DNA of 64,000 bases from positions 1-64,000 of the forward strand of contig JAJDDD010000021.1 in assembly GCA_029260495.1 (NCBI GenBank). Reading direction: 5' to 3'. Below, one piece after another: positions 36,850 through 46,654 of this stretch (positions within the stretch are counted from its first letter, which is position 1; each line of letters starts with the position of its first letter). A program made the translations under genes and the position numbers. The stretch is from Phycisphaerales bacterium (GTDB lineage Bacteria; Planctomycetota; Phycisphaerae; Phycisphaerales; UBA1924). The notes beneath the pieces are model-generated. The model made no database searches. It saw nothing but the letters and a program-made list of their open reading frames with translations, and was not told the origin of the DNA.

Positions 36850-39132
36850 TTATCGATCAACAATGATCCGAATTGCTTTCAACTCACGCCCCGTTGTGAC
36901 AAGCAAACTCGAAGCCTCATCATCTTCCAGCGCCTTCCATGCAACTGCGGGCTGTCTGCCAAAACCTTCTACATGAGCAATGACCGAACCGTTTGTGATG
37001 TCAAGAATAAGCACATCACCACTCCGCATTCCCACCGCAAGCCAGGGTTGAGACGGCGCAACGCTCAAAGCGTTGATATATGCTCCCTCTCCGCCGGGCA
37101 GCGGAGCGCTCCACAACTGTTCGCCATCGACACTCAGACGAACAATCGCTTCCCCATTACCTTGAATCGAACCGCCGACGAAAATGGCTGGTTGTTGCCC
37201 ACTACGCCCGGGTGCAAACCGCACCATGCTCGCGTATAGACCTGCGTTCATATTTTGTAGTAGCTTTCCTTCCGCGCTGAACACATGCACTCGCCCCGAA
37301 GCGGACGTAGTGAGCACTTCAGGTCTCCCATCGCCGGTCACGTCTCCAGCCGTCACATGCCAGACATTGCCAATGCCTGCGTACTTCCAAAGCAGCTCGC
37401 CCGCTGGCGTCAGAACATGCAAACCGGTGGCGCCGTTGTACCCAATGATGACTTCGTCAAGCCCGTCGCCCGTAAGGTCTGCTGCCCAAACATCATCAAT
37501 GCCCTGCCCTATCGCGTAAGTCCACAAGCGAGTTCCGTCGGCGCTGAAAGCTCGCACATCATGGCTCCACGTGCCAAAGATCAGAAATTCCGGCTCGTCA
37601 TCCTCGCGAAGATTCGCAATCCGCAAAGTTGATTTGGTCGCATCGATCGCCACCGATCGAATGATTTGTCCCTGTGTGCTCAGCCTCGCCAGCTGGCGTT
37701 CTCTCTTCTGAACAAGGGCGTAGATGCCGCCGGCCTCTTCATCAACAGCAACACCATTCCAGTCGCCCCGCAGCGACCAAGCCTGCACCAGATTCTCAGC
37801 GCCCGCTATCTCCGCCTCGCCAATGCGCTCAGGCACATCAACAAGACTCTCGCCAGCCAAGACGGCCGTAAGCTGTTCCTCCAGTCGTTCACCAAGGTCC
37901 GGTGAAAAACCGACATGCACCGCCTGAACAACGCCGTCCTTATCAATCACCACTGTCTGTGGAATGCCGCTTGAGGCATATTGATCGGAGACGGCGCCGT
38001 CCATATCAAGCGCTACCGGAAAGCTGAGACCGGTCTCCTTGAAAAATGAGCGAATCGTGGCCTCATCTTCCATTATATTCACGCTAAAATAAGCGACCTG
38101 TTCCGCCGGGAACTTCTTCACGACTTCCGTCACAACAGGCAACCCAAGACGACACGGCGCGCACCATGTCGCCCAAAAATCCAAAACCACCACCTTGTCC
38201 TGCTCCGCGAGCTTCGCAAGAGAAACAATCCCGCCATCGAGCAACTTTAACTCGAGCTCTGGAGCAGGTTCGCCCACAAAATCAACAGCCGATATCATCT
38301 CAAAATCATTCGCAAAACCTGCAGCCGCCATGACGGCTTCAGCAAGATCGTCAACCAACTCTGCGTCCTCCGGCGGTGTAAACGAAAAGCGCTCAGCCGG
38401 AAGCGAATCAAACGCCTGCCAATTATTAAACGTCACGCTGCTGACAGACTTCATATTTTTCATTCCGCCCATGGTCATGCCATCCATCGGTGTCTCTGAT
38501 GAAGCGCCAAGAAGCACCGGAGACTCATGAGCAGACACCCACATATCCAGCTTCATCATCATCTCAGTCAGCCGAATGTGATGCGCCGTCTTTCCTTCAA
38601 ACTCTTCCACGCCGATATACTCAATGGCATTTTGAAACATCATTGTCGCAGAGACAGGATCATCGCCCAGTACAAAATACAGTGCTGGATTTGCAAATAT
38701 CCAGGCAGACATCGGACTCCATGATCCGACATCCCCAAGCAACTTCATTGTGTCAATGCGAGCTGGAACTTCGCCGACGGCATAACTATTCGCTTCTGGC
38801 GCATAAATCCAGCGCTGCTCGCCATCACTCACGACCGTCACGCCAGGCCAACCACTCTTATGGCGCATGCTGTATTTCGCCGGCCGCTCAATATCAACCA
38901 GATACTCCCCGTCATACTCTATGCGCATGCCGTCGCTGGTCATTATGTATTGACTGGTGAATGTAAACGAGTATGACTTCAAGCTCGCAAGGTATTCACT
39001 CATTTCGCGGAGCACCGCTTCGGCGTCCTTCGGCGGGTCTTGCGCCTGCTTTTCCTGCTGCTCTGCGCGGGCGGACGACGCCATCACCACAAACACGAAC
39101 GCATACATTAATATTGCGATACGCGCGAACAT
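36850..39132 (-). CDS. Secreted protein: LolA-like + TlpA thioredoxin + beta-propeller
   Basis: This 760-residue exported protein has three parts. A signal peptide (MFARIAILMYAFVFVVMASS) leads into a DUF2092/LolA-like domain at about 35-260 (MRIEYDGEYLVDIERPAKYS). A TlpA-type redoxin domain at about 290-435 has active site ATWCAPCRLG and cis-Pro SGIPQTVVI. The C-terminal part from about 450 is a propeller with FG-GAP/VCBS-like Asp loops (DLTGDGLDEVIIGYNG, DVTGDGRPEVLTT). Start 39132 has GAAGGAGAA seven bases upstream. It is probably a periplasmic thiol-disulfide enzyme with a binding scaffold. The fusion is unusual and the role unknown. Confidence 0.8.
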   Translation of the reverse strand: MFARIAILMYAFVFVVMASSARAEQQEKQAQDPPKDAEAVLREMSEYLASLKSYSFTFTSQYIMTSDGMRIEYDGEYLVDIERPAKYSMRHKSGWPGVTVVSDGEQRWIYAPEANSYAVGEVPARIDTMKLLGDVGSWSPMSAWIFANPALYFVLGDDPVSATMMFQNAIEYIGVEEFEGKTAHHIRLTEMMMKLDMWVSAHESPVLLGASSETPMDGMTMGGMKNMKSVSSVTFNNWQAFDSLPAERFSFTPPEDAELVDDLAEAVMAAAGFANDFEMISAVDFVGEPAPELELKLLDGGIVSLAKLAEQDKVVVLDFWATWCAPCRLGLPVVTEVVKKFPAEQVAYFSVNIMEDEATIRSFFKETGLSFPVALDMDGAVSDQYASSGIPQTVVIDKDGVVQAVHVGFSPDLGERLEEQLTAVLAGESLVDVPERIGEAEIAGAENLVQAWSLRGDWNGVAVDEEAGGIYALVQKRERQLARLSTQGQIIRSVAIDATKSTLRIANLREDDEPEFLIFGTWSHDVRAFSADGTRLWTYAIGQGIDDVWAADLTGDGLDEVIIGYNGATGLHVLTPAGELLWKYAGIGNVWHVTAGDVTGDGRPEVLTTSASGRVHVFSAEGKLLQNMNAGLYASMVRFAPGRSGQQPAIFVGGSIQGNGEAIVRLSVDGEQLWSAPLPGGEGAYINALSVAPSQPWLAVGMRSGDVLILDITNGSVIAHVEGFGRQPAVAWKALEDDEASSLLVTTGRELKAIRIIVDR

Positions 39133-39219
39133 GGCTTCTCCTTCGAAGATTTCCAGCATCTCTCTTGTAGCTATTAACTACTATAGACACGCTCGCAGGA
39201 CCAGACCCCCTGCGCCACC

Positions 39220-39840
39220 CTATCGCTCATACGCCTCGCGCTTCAGAACGCAAATGTCCGGCAGATTCCGGTAGTGCCCGTCGTAATCCAACCCGTACCC
39301 CACCACGAACTCATCGGGAATCTCAAAGCCAACATGCTCTGCCTCAGCGACCGCGGGCTTGCCCAGTTGCTTCTTCAAGAGCACACACGCCCGCACAGAC
39401 GCCGGACTCCGATCCTCAACAAGTCCGCGCAGCATGCGCATCGTCTCACCCGTATCCAGAATGTCGTCAATAATCACCACATGCCGACCGGCAAGATCGT
39501 CAGACAAGTGTGACTTCAGCGTCGCCCCTTTGCTCTGCGTCGCCGTGCCCGGATAGCTTGAAACCGAAACCAGCCTCATCGCGATAGGCAGCGGTAGATG
39601 CCTGATTAAATCCGCAGTGAACACCAGCGCTCCGGTCATCACCGGCACAAAAACAATCCGATCCGTCTCATCCGCCGCCGATCCCTCTTTCACAAGCTCA
39701 CCCGTCAGATCGCGCGCCAACTCCTCCCCCAGCGCGCGCACGCGATCCGAAATTGCCCCCCGCCCCAATAGCACACGGTCGATGTGATTCTGCATCGCAC
39801 GTGGATCGTACCCGAGAAACGCCTCCGCTGGCCCATTCAC
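39220..39840 (-). CDS. hpt: Hypoxanthine phosphoribosyltransferase
   Basis: This 206-residue purine salvage enzyme transfers ribose phosphate from PRPP to hypoxanthine or guanine. Visible are the PRPP-binding VVIIDDILDTGETM, the early FVPVMTGALVFTADL loop and the base-binding EIPDEFVVGYGLDYDGHYR near the C-terminus. The start codon overlaps the ppa stop (TGAATG), so the two are translationally coupled. It also makes pyrophosphate, which the neighbour hydrolyses. Confidence 0.93.
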   Translation of the reverse strand: MNGPAEAFLGYDPRAMQNHIDRVLLGRGAISDRVRALGEELARDLTGELVKEGSAADETDRIVFVPVMTGALVFTADLIRHLPLPIAMRLVSVSSYPGTATQSKGATLKSHLSDDLAGRHVVIIDDILDTGETMRMLRGLVEDRSPASVRACVLLKKQLGKPAVAEAEHVGFEIPDEFVVGYGLDYDGHYRNLPDICVLKREAYER

Positions 39841-40403
39841 GACTTCAAGCCCGGCAACGCCCCCGTCCGTCGAAACCTGTCATACCGCGAAAGCGCCTCC
39901 TCAATGATCGGAATCGCCGCCTCAGCGGGCTGCACATTGTCAACCGCCACCGCCTTCCCCTCCAGAGTCTTGTAGTCCTCGAAAAACCGACGCAGCATCT
40001 TAAATGTGTGCGGCGGCAGGTGCTGCGGATTCTTGAAATGCTCATACTCAGGATCACCCGAAAGCACCGCGATGATCTTGTGATCCGGCTTCCCCTCATC
40101 CACCATCGTCATCAGCCCGATCACTTCCGCCTCGACAATGCATAAAGGAACCACCGCTTCAGAGCAGAACACCAGGATATCCAGCGGATCATCATCCTCC
40201 GCGTACGTCTGCGGAATAAATCCATAGTTCGCCGGGTAATACACCGCTGAATGCAGCACACGATCAAGCCGCAGCCGCCCCGTCGACTTATCAAGTTCAT
40301 ACTTCACATTCGAGCCCTTGGGAATCTCAACGATCGCGCGCAGCCGCTCGGGAATCTCATACTCCGGCAGGCCGGGCGTCACATCATGCCAGGGGTGAAA
40401 CAT
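39837..40403 (-). CDS. ppa: Inorganic pyrophosphatase (family I)
   Basis: This 188-residue soluble pyrophosphatase has the start MFHPWHDVTPG, the substrate-binding EIPKGSNVKYELDK, YPANYGFIPQT, and the metal-binding DDDPLDILV. It drives biosynthetic reactions by hydrolysing PPi. ATG at 40403 is preceded by TACGCT and six bases, with no ribosome-binding site; the open frame extends 12 codons further without family match. Coupled to hpt and divergent from pgi with an 87-base gap. Confidence 0.95.
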   Translation of the reverse strand: MFHPWHDVTPGLPEYEIPERLRAIVEIPKGSNVKYELDKSTGRLRLDRVLHSAVYYPANYGFIPQTYAEDDDPLDILVFCSEAVVPLCIVEAEVIGLMTMVDEGKPDHKIIAVLSGDPEYEHFKNPQHLPPHTFKMLRRFFEDYKTLEGKAVAVDNVQPAEAAIPIIEEALSRYDRFRRTGALPGLKS

Positions 40404-40409
40404 GGGCAG

Positions 40410-40415
40410 AGCGTA
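40410..40415 (-). promoter_or_regulatory. -10-like box TACGCT six bases before the ppa ATG
   Basis: Minus strand TACGCT, CTGCCC, ATG (40403). Facing box for pgi lies at 40479-40484 in the same 87-base gap. Confidence 0.4.
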
Positions 40416-40478
40416 GCGAAGATTGATAGACCACGACACGCCCTCCCGGGCTCACACACACAATCTCACACACCTGGA

Positions 40479-40484
40479 TATCGT
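40479..40484 (+). promoter_or_regulatory. -10-like box TATCGT six bases before the pgi ATG
   Basis: TATCGT, GTCCAC, ATG (40491). No ribosome-binding site; predicted leaderless mRNA. Confidence 0.4.
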
Positions 40485-40490
40485 GTCCAC

Positions 40491-41918
40491 ATGCTCAGGC
40501 TCGAATACGCAAACTGTCTCTCGCCTCGCGTCGGTCCCCACGGGCTCGATGCAGACTCCCTCGCCGTCGACTCCGAATGGGCTGCCCGCGCCGCCAAACT
40601 CAACGCCAGTCTGTCGCGCACACGCGGCTCCGGCTGGGAACGCTGGCGCGAACTCGCCCGCGATCCCATGCGCACCGATCACGTCACCGCGGTCAATGAG
40701 CTTGTCGAAACTCGCCGCGATCGGTTCTCCAACCTCGTCGTACTTGGTATCGGCGGCTCCGCCCTCGGCAATATCGCCCTCCACGCAACCCTCAATCCGC
40801 CCACATACAACCTCCTGCCCGATCAGGACCGCCCCGGCCCGCGCCTCTTCGTCATCGACAATGTCGATCCCGCCAACTTCCGCGCCATCATCGACTTCTT
40901 CTCCGACAAACGCAACGGCGGACTCCAACGCACACTCTTCAATGTCATTAGCAAGTCCGGCGAAACAGCCGAAACCGCGGCCCAGTTCATGATCGTCCGC
41001 CAGATGCTCATCGACACGCTCGGCGAAGAAGCCCACGCACAAAACATCGTCGCCATCACCGATGAACACAAAGGCACCATGCGCGCCATCTGCGACCGCG
41101 AGGGCTACGCGACGCTCCCCGTCCCTGATGGCGTCGGCGGACGCTTCAGCGCGCTCTCGCCCGTTGGGCTCTTTTCCGCTGCAATGTGCGGGATCGACAT
41201 CAACGCCCTCCTCGACGGCGCCCACGCGATGGACGTCCGTTGCGCGCGCGAAGACCTCACACAAAACCCCGCTGCCATGCTCGCCACACTGCTCGTTCGC
41301 CTCGGACTCGAGAAAAACAAGACCAACCATGTGCTCATGCCCTACTGCAACGGGCTCTATCTCCTTGCAGATTGGTATCGCCAGCTCTGGGCTGAGTCCC
41401 TGGGCAAGCGCGTTGACACATCCGGCGCTGAAGTCTTCGCGGGATTCACACCCATCAAATCACTGGGCGCCACCGATCAGCATTCGCAAATCCAGCTCTA
41501 CCGCGAAGGGCCCAATGACAAAGTCGTCGGCTTTATCGAAGTCACAGAGTTTGACAATGCAGATGTAGATATACCCGGCGGGCTGGGTGTTGATGCGCTC
41601 TCGTACCTTGAGCGCACTAACCTGTCACGTCTCCTGAACGCCGAAAAACGCGCGACGGAATATGCGCTCACAGAGTCCCAGCGTCCCAACTTCACCATCC
41701 GCATTCCGCGCGTCGATGCGCACGCGGTCGGTGAGTTTCTCCAGCTCTGGATGGTCGCGACCGCCTACGCCGGCCTGCTGCTCAATATCGACGCCTACGA
41801 TCAACCCGCCGTCGAAACCGGCAAACTCGCCACCTTCGGCCTGATGGGCCGCCCCGGCTTCGAATCCTACCGCGAGGCCACCGAATCCACGCTCACCGAA
41901 ACAGAATGGGTCGTGTGA
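40491..41918 (+). CDS. pgi: Glucose-6-phosphate isomerase
   Basis: Pgi interconverts glucose-6-P and fructose-6-P. The 475-residue protein has the sugar-phosphate loop VLGIGGSALGNIAL, SKSGETAETAAQF, the catalytic region GGRFSALSPVGLF, and DTSGAEVFAG with GATDQHSQIQLYREG (catalytic His in TDQH). The C-terminal helix carries the lysine near the end of YDQPAVETGK. The frame is open 80 codons upstream, but that part is the antisense of ppa. ATG at 40491 matches the family start. Confidence 0.95.
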   Translation: MLRLEYANCLSPRVGPHGLDADSLAVDSEWAARAAKLNASLSRTRGSGWERWRELARDPMRTDHVTAVNELVETRRDRFSNLVVLGIGGSALGNIALHATLNPPTYNLLPDQDRPGPRLFVIDNVDPANFRAIIDFFSDKRNGGLQRTLFNVISKSGETAETAAQFMIVRQMLIDTLGEEAHAQNIVAITDEHKGTMRAICDREGYATLPVPDGVGGRFSALSPVGLFSAAMCGIDINALLDGAHAMDVRCAREDLTQNPAAMLATLLVRLGLEKNKTNHVLMPYCNGLYLLADWYRQLWAESLGKRVDTSGAEVFAGFTPIKSLGATDQHSQIQLYREGPNDKVVGFIEVTEFDNADVDIPGGLGVDALSYLERTNLSRLLNAEKRATEYALTESQRPNFTIRIPRVDAHAVGEFLQLWMVATAYAGLLLNIDAYDQPAVETGKLATFGLMGRPGFESYREATESTLTETEWVV

Positions 41919-42013
41919 CGCCGCCCCGCTGCAGCACCCCGCCCCAATCGCCTACACTCAAAGCAGGCAACCAAATACGAGGCCAACGTCTCGACTTGTC
42001 AAATGAGGGCGAC

Positions 42014-43126
42014 ATGAAAAACAACATTCCTCTTCACCTTGGTTTCGTATCAATCGCGCTGCTGACGCTCGCCGCACCCGCCTTCGCATGGGGCGCGCAC
42101 GGCCACCGCACCATTACCTATCTCGCGCTCGACGCCCTCCCCGATGACGCCCCCGCCTGGCTCACTTCCGATCCAGTCTGGAGCGCCGCCGCCTATCAAG
42201 CCAACGAGCCCGATCGCTGGCGCGGCGTCCCCAGCCTCTATCTCGCCCACGAAAACGCCCCGGACCATTACATCGACTTCGACCTCCTGCCCAACTTCGG
42301 CCTCTCTGCAAAAACTCTTCCCAAACCTCGCGCCGAATATCTGCGCGCCATGGTCATCAGCAAAGAGAAGCACCCCGAAATGGCCCCGCTCTACAACCCG
42401 GAAAAGGACGCTGCCCGCAACAAGGAATGGCCCGGCTTCCTTCCATACTCCATCGTTGAGCATTACGGCAAACTGCAATCCAGCTTCAACACCATCCGCA
42501 TGCTCGAATCTCTCAGCGATCCCGCCCGCGCTCATCAACTTGAAGCTGCCCGCGCCAACGCCGCCTTTCACATGGGCCAGCTCAGCCACTTCGTCGGCGA
42601 CGGCGCCCAGCCGCTGCATACCACAAAACATCACCACGGCTGGATCGGTGACAACCCTCACAACTACACCACCGACTACCGCTTCCACGCGTACATCGAC
42701 ACCGATGTTGTCGATCTGCACGCCCTCACATTCGATGAGCTGCGCGACCGCATCGAGCCGCTGCCCATCGTCAACGCGCAAGATCCGTGGGACGATGTCC
42801 TCGCCTATCTCCATGAATCGTTCGAGTTGGTCGAGCCGCTATATAAACTAGAAAAATCAATGGAGATCAACGGCCGCGCCGGTGAAGAGTTCATCGCTCA
42901 GCGCCTCGCCCGCGCCTCAGAAATGCTCGGCGCCCTCTACTGGGCAGCCTGGACCTCCAGCGAACCCAGCCCCGATCAAATTCAGAACTTTGTGAAATAC
43001 AACGCCTTCAAACCCGAGATTCTTCCCCCCGCCCCCAACGGGCCTCCAACAAACAACGCAACGAAGCCGGTCAAATTCCGCCCGCGCTCCCTGCGCCCGG
43101 CGCTCCCGAAGTCCAACAACGAATAA
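42014..43126 (+). CDS. Secreted S1/P1 nuclease-like zinc protein
   Basis: This 370-residue protein has a signal peptide ending AAPAFA, directly followed by WGAHGHRTI. The mature N-terminal Trp is the zinc ligand typical of S1/P1 nucleases and bacterial phospholipase C. More ligands appear in HYIDFD and the core HMGQLSHFVGDGAQPLH, followed by KHHHGWIGDNPHN. Members cleave single-stranded nucleic acids or phospholipids outside the cytoplasm. ATG at 42014 has GAGGG upstream; the longer frame begins within pgi. The last 40 residues are Pro/Asn-rich. Nuclease versus lipase cannot be decided. Confidence 0.85.
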   Translation: MKNNIPLHLGFVSIALLTLAAPAFAWGAHGHRTITYLALDALPDDAPAWLTSDPVWSAAAYQANEPDRWRGVPSLYLAHENAPDHYIDFDLLPNFGLSAKTLPKPRAEYLRAMVISKEKHPEMAPLYNPEKDAARNKEWPGFLPYSIVEHYGKLQSSFNTIRMLESLSDPARAHQLEAARANAAFHMGQLSHFVGDGAQPLHTTKHHHGWIGDNPHNYTTDYRFHAYIDTDVVDLHALTFDELRDRIEPLPIVNAQDPWDDVLAYLHESFELVEPLYKLEKSMEINGRAGEEFIAQRLARASEMLGALYWAAWTSSEPSPDQIQNFVKYNAFKPEILPPAPNGPPTNNATKPVKFRPRSLRPALPKSNNE

Positions 43127-43144
43127 ACCTTAAAACGCGCAAGC

Positions 43145-46100
43145 CTACTTCTTACGACTCGCCGGAACGTCATCTCTATCACTCTCCGGCGAATCCTCAT
43201 CCTCAGGCACAATCACCGCGGGCACAGCTCGTTTGCGCACCAGCTCATTGAACTCCACCACGCCCTCGCCCATCACTTGCTCTAGCTTCTTGACTTGCGC
43301 ATCAAGCTGCTCTTTGAGCCGTGCGTAAACCTTGCGCGCCTGAGCCGTCGGCGCATAATCATCTTCCGCCAGCGCTTGCAGGAAATTCAGCTTATCATTG
43401 ATCTTGATCGGATAATTCAAGGGATCTTGCGGTGACTTCGACCGCGTCTGAATCAACTCTTCCTCGATTTGCTTCAACTCTTCAAGGATAGCATCACCCG
43501 CTTCCTTGATCTCCTCACTGTCACGCTTACTGTGTTTGGTAGCGCGATCAACGGTCGCATTAATCTGTTTGCGAACAGAGCGTATTGAGTTGATGCTCCG
43601 ATGCGCCTCATCAAGCGCTCCCGAAACAGCCAGCAAAAACTCCACCTGATCCTCAAACTCATTCTGCGTGGTTTCCACCCGCGGGTCTGCCTGAATCATG
43701 AGCGGCGCCTCGAAGCTCTTTTCGCCCACCGTCATCCGCACCGTGTATTTCCCAGGAGCCACGCGCGGCCCGCGCGGATTCGGTCCCCACAACACCGCCC
43801 CCTTCACTGTCGCCGGCGGCGCATGACGCATGTTCCACTCGAACACATTCATCCCCGCGTCCATAGGGAACGTCTCCCCCGAATCGCCGCCGCCAAACCC
43901 AAATGGCTCAGGCTCCGCAGGCTTGGCGCCGCCATCACTCGTCTTCCCGGTGAACTCGCGCACGACCTCCCCGTCAGCCCCAACAAACGCAAGCTTCACC
44001 TTCGCATCATCACTCTGTTCAGCAAGCTCCTTGAAGTAAAAATGCACACGAGGCGCCGCCCAACTCTCTCGGTAGGCAACACCCGGCGTAAACAAATGAA
44101 CGTCCGAACTGCGCACACCGTCGGTCAGTTGCCGCAACGGCGTGATGTCATCCAGAATCCAGAACGAACGCCCCTGCGTCGAAATGACCAAGTCATCACC
44201 ATGCACAACCAAATCCGTCACAGGAACCACCGGCAGATTGAGTTGCAACCGCTCCCAGGATTTCCCATCATTCGCTGAATACCACACCCCCGTCTCAGTC
44301 CCCGCGAACAGCAGCCCCTCGTGCTCGGGATCCTCGCGCACCACCCGCACGAACGCTTCACGATCAATGCCCTTCGTAATCCGCGACCAACTCTTCCCCC
44401 GATCATCACTCTTATAAATGTAGGGCGAAAAATCATCCATCTTGTACCGGTTCACCGCCAGATACACACTGTCCGCATCGTGTGGCGATGGCTCAAGATT
44501 GGAAATCATCGGCCAATCCCCCATCCCCGGCGGCGTCACGTTTTCCCATGTCTCCCCGCCATCACTCGTCACATGCACAAGCCCATCATCCGAGCCCGCC
44601 CACATCAATCCCTTCTCTAGAGGCGACTCCCCTGCTGCGAAAATCGTGCAGTAGTACTCAACTGATGTGTTGTCCTTTGTGATTGGTCCACCCGATGGTC
44701 CCTGTTTTGTTTTGTCATCCGTTGTCAGATCAGGCGAAACCGCCTCCCACGATTGCCCACGATCCGTCGATCGAAACAAACGATTCCCCGCGACGTACAC
44801 CGCATCATGATCGTGCCGTGAAATGAAGATCGGAAACGTCCACTGAAAACGATGCACAAGATCGCCCGCGCCCCACCCCATCGGATTTTCCGGCCAGATC
44901 ATGATCGAGCGCGTCTGCCCTGTTCCATGGTCATATCGCGTAAGAAATCCGCCAAACGAACCCGCGTACACAATGTTCGAATCATCAGGATGCACCGCGA
45001 TATACCCGGACTCCCCGCCGCCCACCGCATAAAACCGATCGCGCCCGCCGAGACGATTCTGACTTGAAATCGAAGCCGTCGAGTTGTCCTGTTGCGCTCC
45101 ATACACCCGGTACGGAAACTGGTTGTCGGTCGTCACATGATAAAACTGCGCCGTCGGCTGATTGTCCTGGCGCGACCACGTCTGCCCGCCGTCAAACGAA
45201 ACATTCGCTCCGCCGTCATTGCCCTCAATCATCCGTTGATTGTCCGCTGGATCAATCCATAAATCGTGATTGTCACCATGCGGCACACGAATCGCAGAAA
45301 AACTGCGCCCCCCGTCAATCGACTTATGAAACCGCACGTTCAACACATAAACCGTGTCCGGCTCATGCGAGTCCGCATAGATATGCGTGTAATACCAGGC
45401 CCGCTGCCGAAGTTTCGCTTCCGAGTTCACCCGCTGCCAACTCTCGCCAAGATCATCAGAGCGAAACACACCGCCATCCTCAGCTTCAACAATCGCCCAC
45501 ACTCGATCGCGCTGCGCTCGCGAAACCGTCACACCGATCTTCCCCTTGATCCCCTTGGGCAATCCCTTCGTCACCTCTTTCCACGAATCCCCGCCATCCA
45601 TCGAGCGATACAAGCCGGATGTCTCCCCGCCTGATTCCAAACTCCACGGTGTGCGCGAAACACGCCAAAACGCAGCAAAAATATTGCGCGGGTTGTGCGG
45701 ATCGAGCGAGACATCAACCGCGCCCGTCTCGTCATCGATGTAAAGCACCTTCTCCCACGACGCGCCCCCATCACTTGTGCGAAAGACGCCTCGCTGCGCA
45801 TTGGGCCCGAACACATGCCCAATCGCCGCGACATAGACCGTCTCAGGATCCCGCGGATGGATAACTATCCGCCCAATCTGCCGTGTATCTTCGAGTCCGA
45901 TGTGCTCCCACGTCTTCCCCGCGTCGACGGATTTATACACACCATCGCCGTGCGAGAAGTTCCCGCGAATATCCGCCTCCCCCATCCCGACGTACACAAC
46001 ATTGGAATCCGATGGCGCGACCGCGACGGCGCCTACAGAGCCCGTCTTGACGTACCCATCCGTCACATTGCGCCACGTTGCGCCCGCGTTGTCCGTTTTC

Positions 46101-46354
46101 CACACACCGCCCCCCGTCGCGCCCATGTAGTACGTCGTGCGATCGCCAACCACGCCTGCGACCGACTGCACGCGCCCCCCGCGCGACGGACCGATGCAGC
46201 GCCATTCCAGCGTCGAAAGAAATGAGTCCTTCTCCGCAACCTCATCATCAGGCGCGGTGCGCGCCGGCGCCGGAACAACGATTGGTGAGAGCGCCAGGAC
46301 GCATAGCGTCAGAAAGGCGAGGGCAACAGGACGAATGAACGTGCGTCGCGGCAT
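43145..46354 (-). CDS. Large secreted VPS10/BNR-repeat (sortilin-like) protein
   Basis: This 1069-residue exported protein has a signal peptide and many BNR/Asp-box repeats (S/T-x-D-x-G-x-T-W, e.g. KTDNAGATWRN, KSVDAGKTWEH, RSTDRGQSWEA, TSDGGETWEN). They form a sialidase-like or Vps10-type propeller pair over about 40-760. The C-terminal third has a beta sandwich (MTVGEKSFEAPLMIQADPR) and helical region ending in an acidic/basic tail. The true enzymatic role of this family in bacteria is unknown; it is often called glycosyl hydrolase or VPS10 protein. A CGGAGAAG site precedes its ATG. Confidence 0.85.
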   Translation of the reverse strand: MPRRTFIRPVALAFLTLCVLALSPIVVPAPARTAPDDEVAEKDSFLSTLEWRCIGPSRGGRVQSVAGVVGDRTTYYMGATGGGVWKTDNAGATWRNVTDGYVKTGSVGAVAVAPSDSNVVYVGMGEADIRGNFSHGDGVYKSVDAGKTWEHIGLEDTRQIGRIVIHPRDPETVYVAAIGHVFGPNAQRGVFRTSDGGASWEKVLYIDDETGAVDVSLDPHNPRNIFAAFWRVSRTPWSLESGGETSGLYRSMDGGDSWKEVTKGLPKGIKGKIGVTVSRAQRDRVWAIVEAEDGGVFRSDDLGESWQRVNSEAKLRQRAWYYTHIYADSHEPDTVYVLNVRFHKSIDGGRSFSAIRVPHGDNHDLWIDPADNQRMIEGNDGGANVSFDGGQTWSRQDNQPTAQFYHVTTDNQFPYRVYGAQQDNSTASISSQNRLGGRDRFYAVGGGESGYIAVHPDDSNIVYAGSFGGFLTRYDHGTGQTRSIMIWPENPMGWGAGDLVHRFQWTFPIFISRHDHDAVYVAGNRLFRSTDRGQSWEAVSPDLTTDDKTKQGPSGGPITKDNTSVEYYCTIFAAGESPLEKGLMWAGSDDGLVHVTSDGGETWENVTPPGMGDWPMISNLEPSPHDADSVYLAVNRYKMDDFSPYIYKSDDRGKSWSRITKGIDREAFVRVVREDPEHEGLLFAGTETGVWYSANDGKSWERLQLNLPVVPVTDLVVHGDDLVISTQGRSFWILDDITPLRQLTDGVRSSDVHLFTPGVAYRESWAAPRVHFYFKELAEQSDDAKVKLAFVGADGEVVREFTGKTSDGGAKPAEPEPFGFGGGDSGETFPMDAGMNVFEWNMRHAPPATVKGAVLWGPNPRGPRVAPGKYTVRMTVGEKSFEAPLMIQADPRVETTQNEFEDQVEFLLAVSGALDEAHRSINSIRSVRKQINATVDRATKHSKRDSEEIKEAGDAILEELKQIEEELIQTRSKSPQDPLNYPIKINDKLNFLQALAEDDYAPTAQARKVYARLKEQLDAQVKKLEQVMGEGVVEFNELVRKRAVPAVIVPEDEDSPESDRDDVPASRKK

Positions 46355-46654
46355 GATCTTCTCCGAGATTGACGAGATTGTGTCTTCTCAGTTTCGTATG
46401 CTTCAATCTCCAGGTTGAGCCCCACTGCCCGATGCGCACAGAAACGGTCAACCTGGTTCCAAAGCGTTAAAGGTGGTGTGTCATAAGCAAGGCCAATCCT
46501 AAAGGATCAACCATCGCCCAGCGAGAGTTTCTTTCCAGTCAACCCGTGCCCCGCCACAGAGTTGCACAGCTCTCCAGAATCCCACGACCGATAACCGCAT
46601 AAGACTCATAATTCCCAACGCTTCCTGCCCACATCCTTCAAACCGCGCCCCCAT
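46355..46654. other. 300-base non-coding region
   Basis: Upstream region of the VPS10 gene and downstream flank of the RNA ligase remnant. It contains the inverted repeat noted at 46410-46456. No RNA gene or open frame of substance was recognised. Confidence 0.6.
46410..46456. repeat. 9-bp inverted repeat upstream of the VPS10 gene
   Basis: CCAGGTTGA (46410-46418) and TCAACCTGG (46448-46456) are exact inverted copies separated by 29 bases, about 55 bases before the start codon. The arms are spaced about four helical turns apart centre to centre, so they could be operator half-sites. Confidence 0.4.

Noticed and set aside
36673-37239. 188-codon plus-strand frame between the PEP-CTERM remnant and the TlpA-like gene
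   Set aside because: Most of it is antisense to the conserved C-terminus of the TlpA-like protein; no motif or ribosome-binding site.
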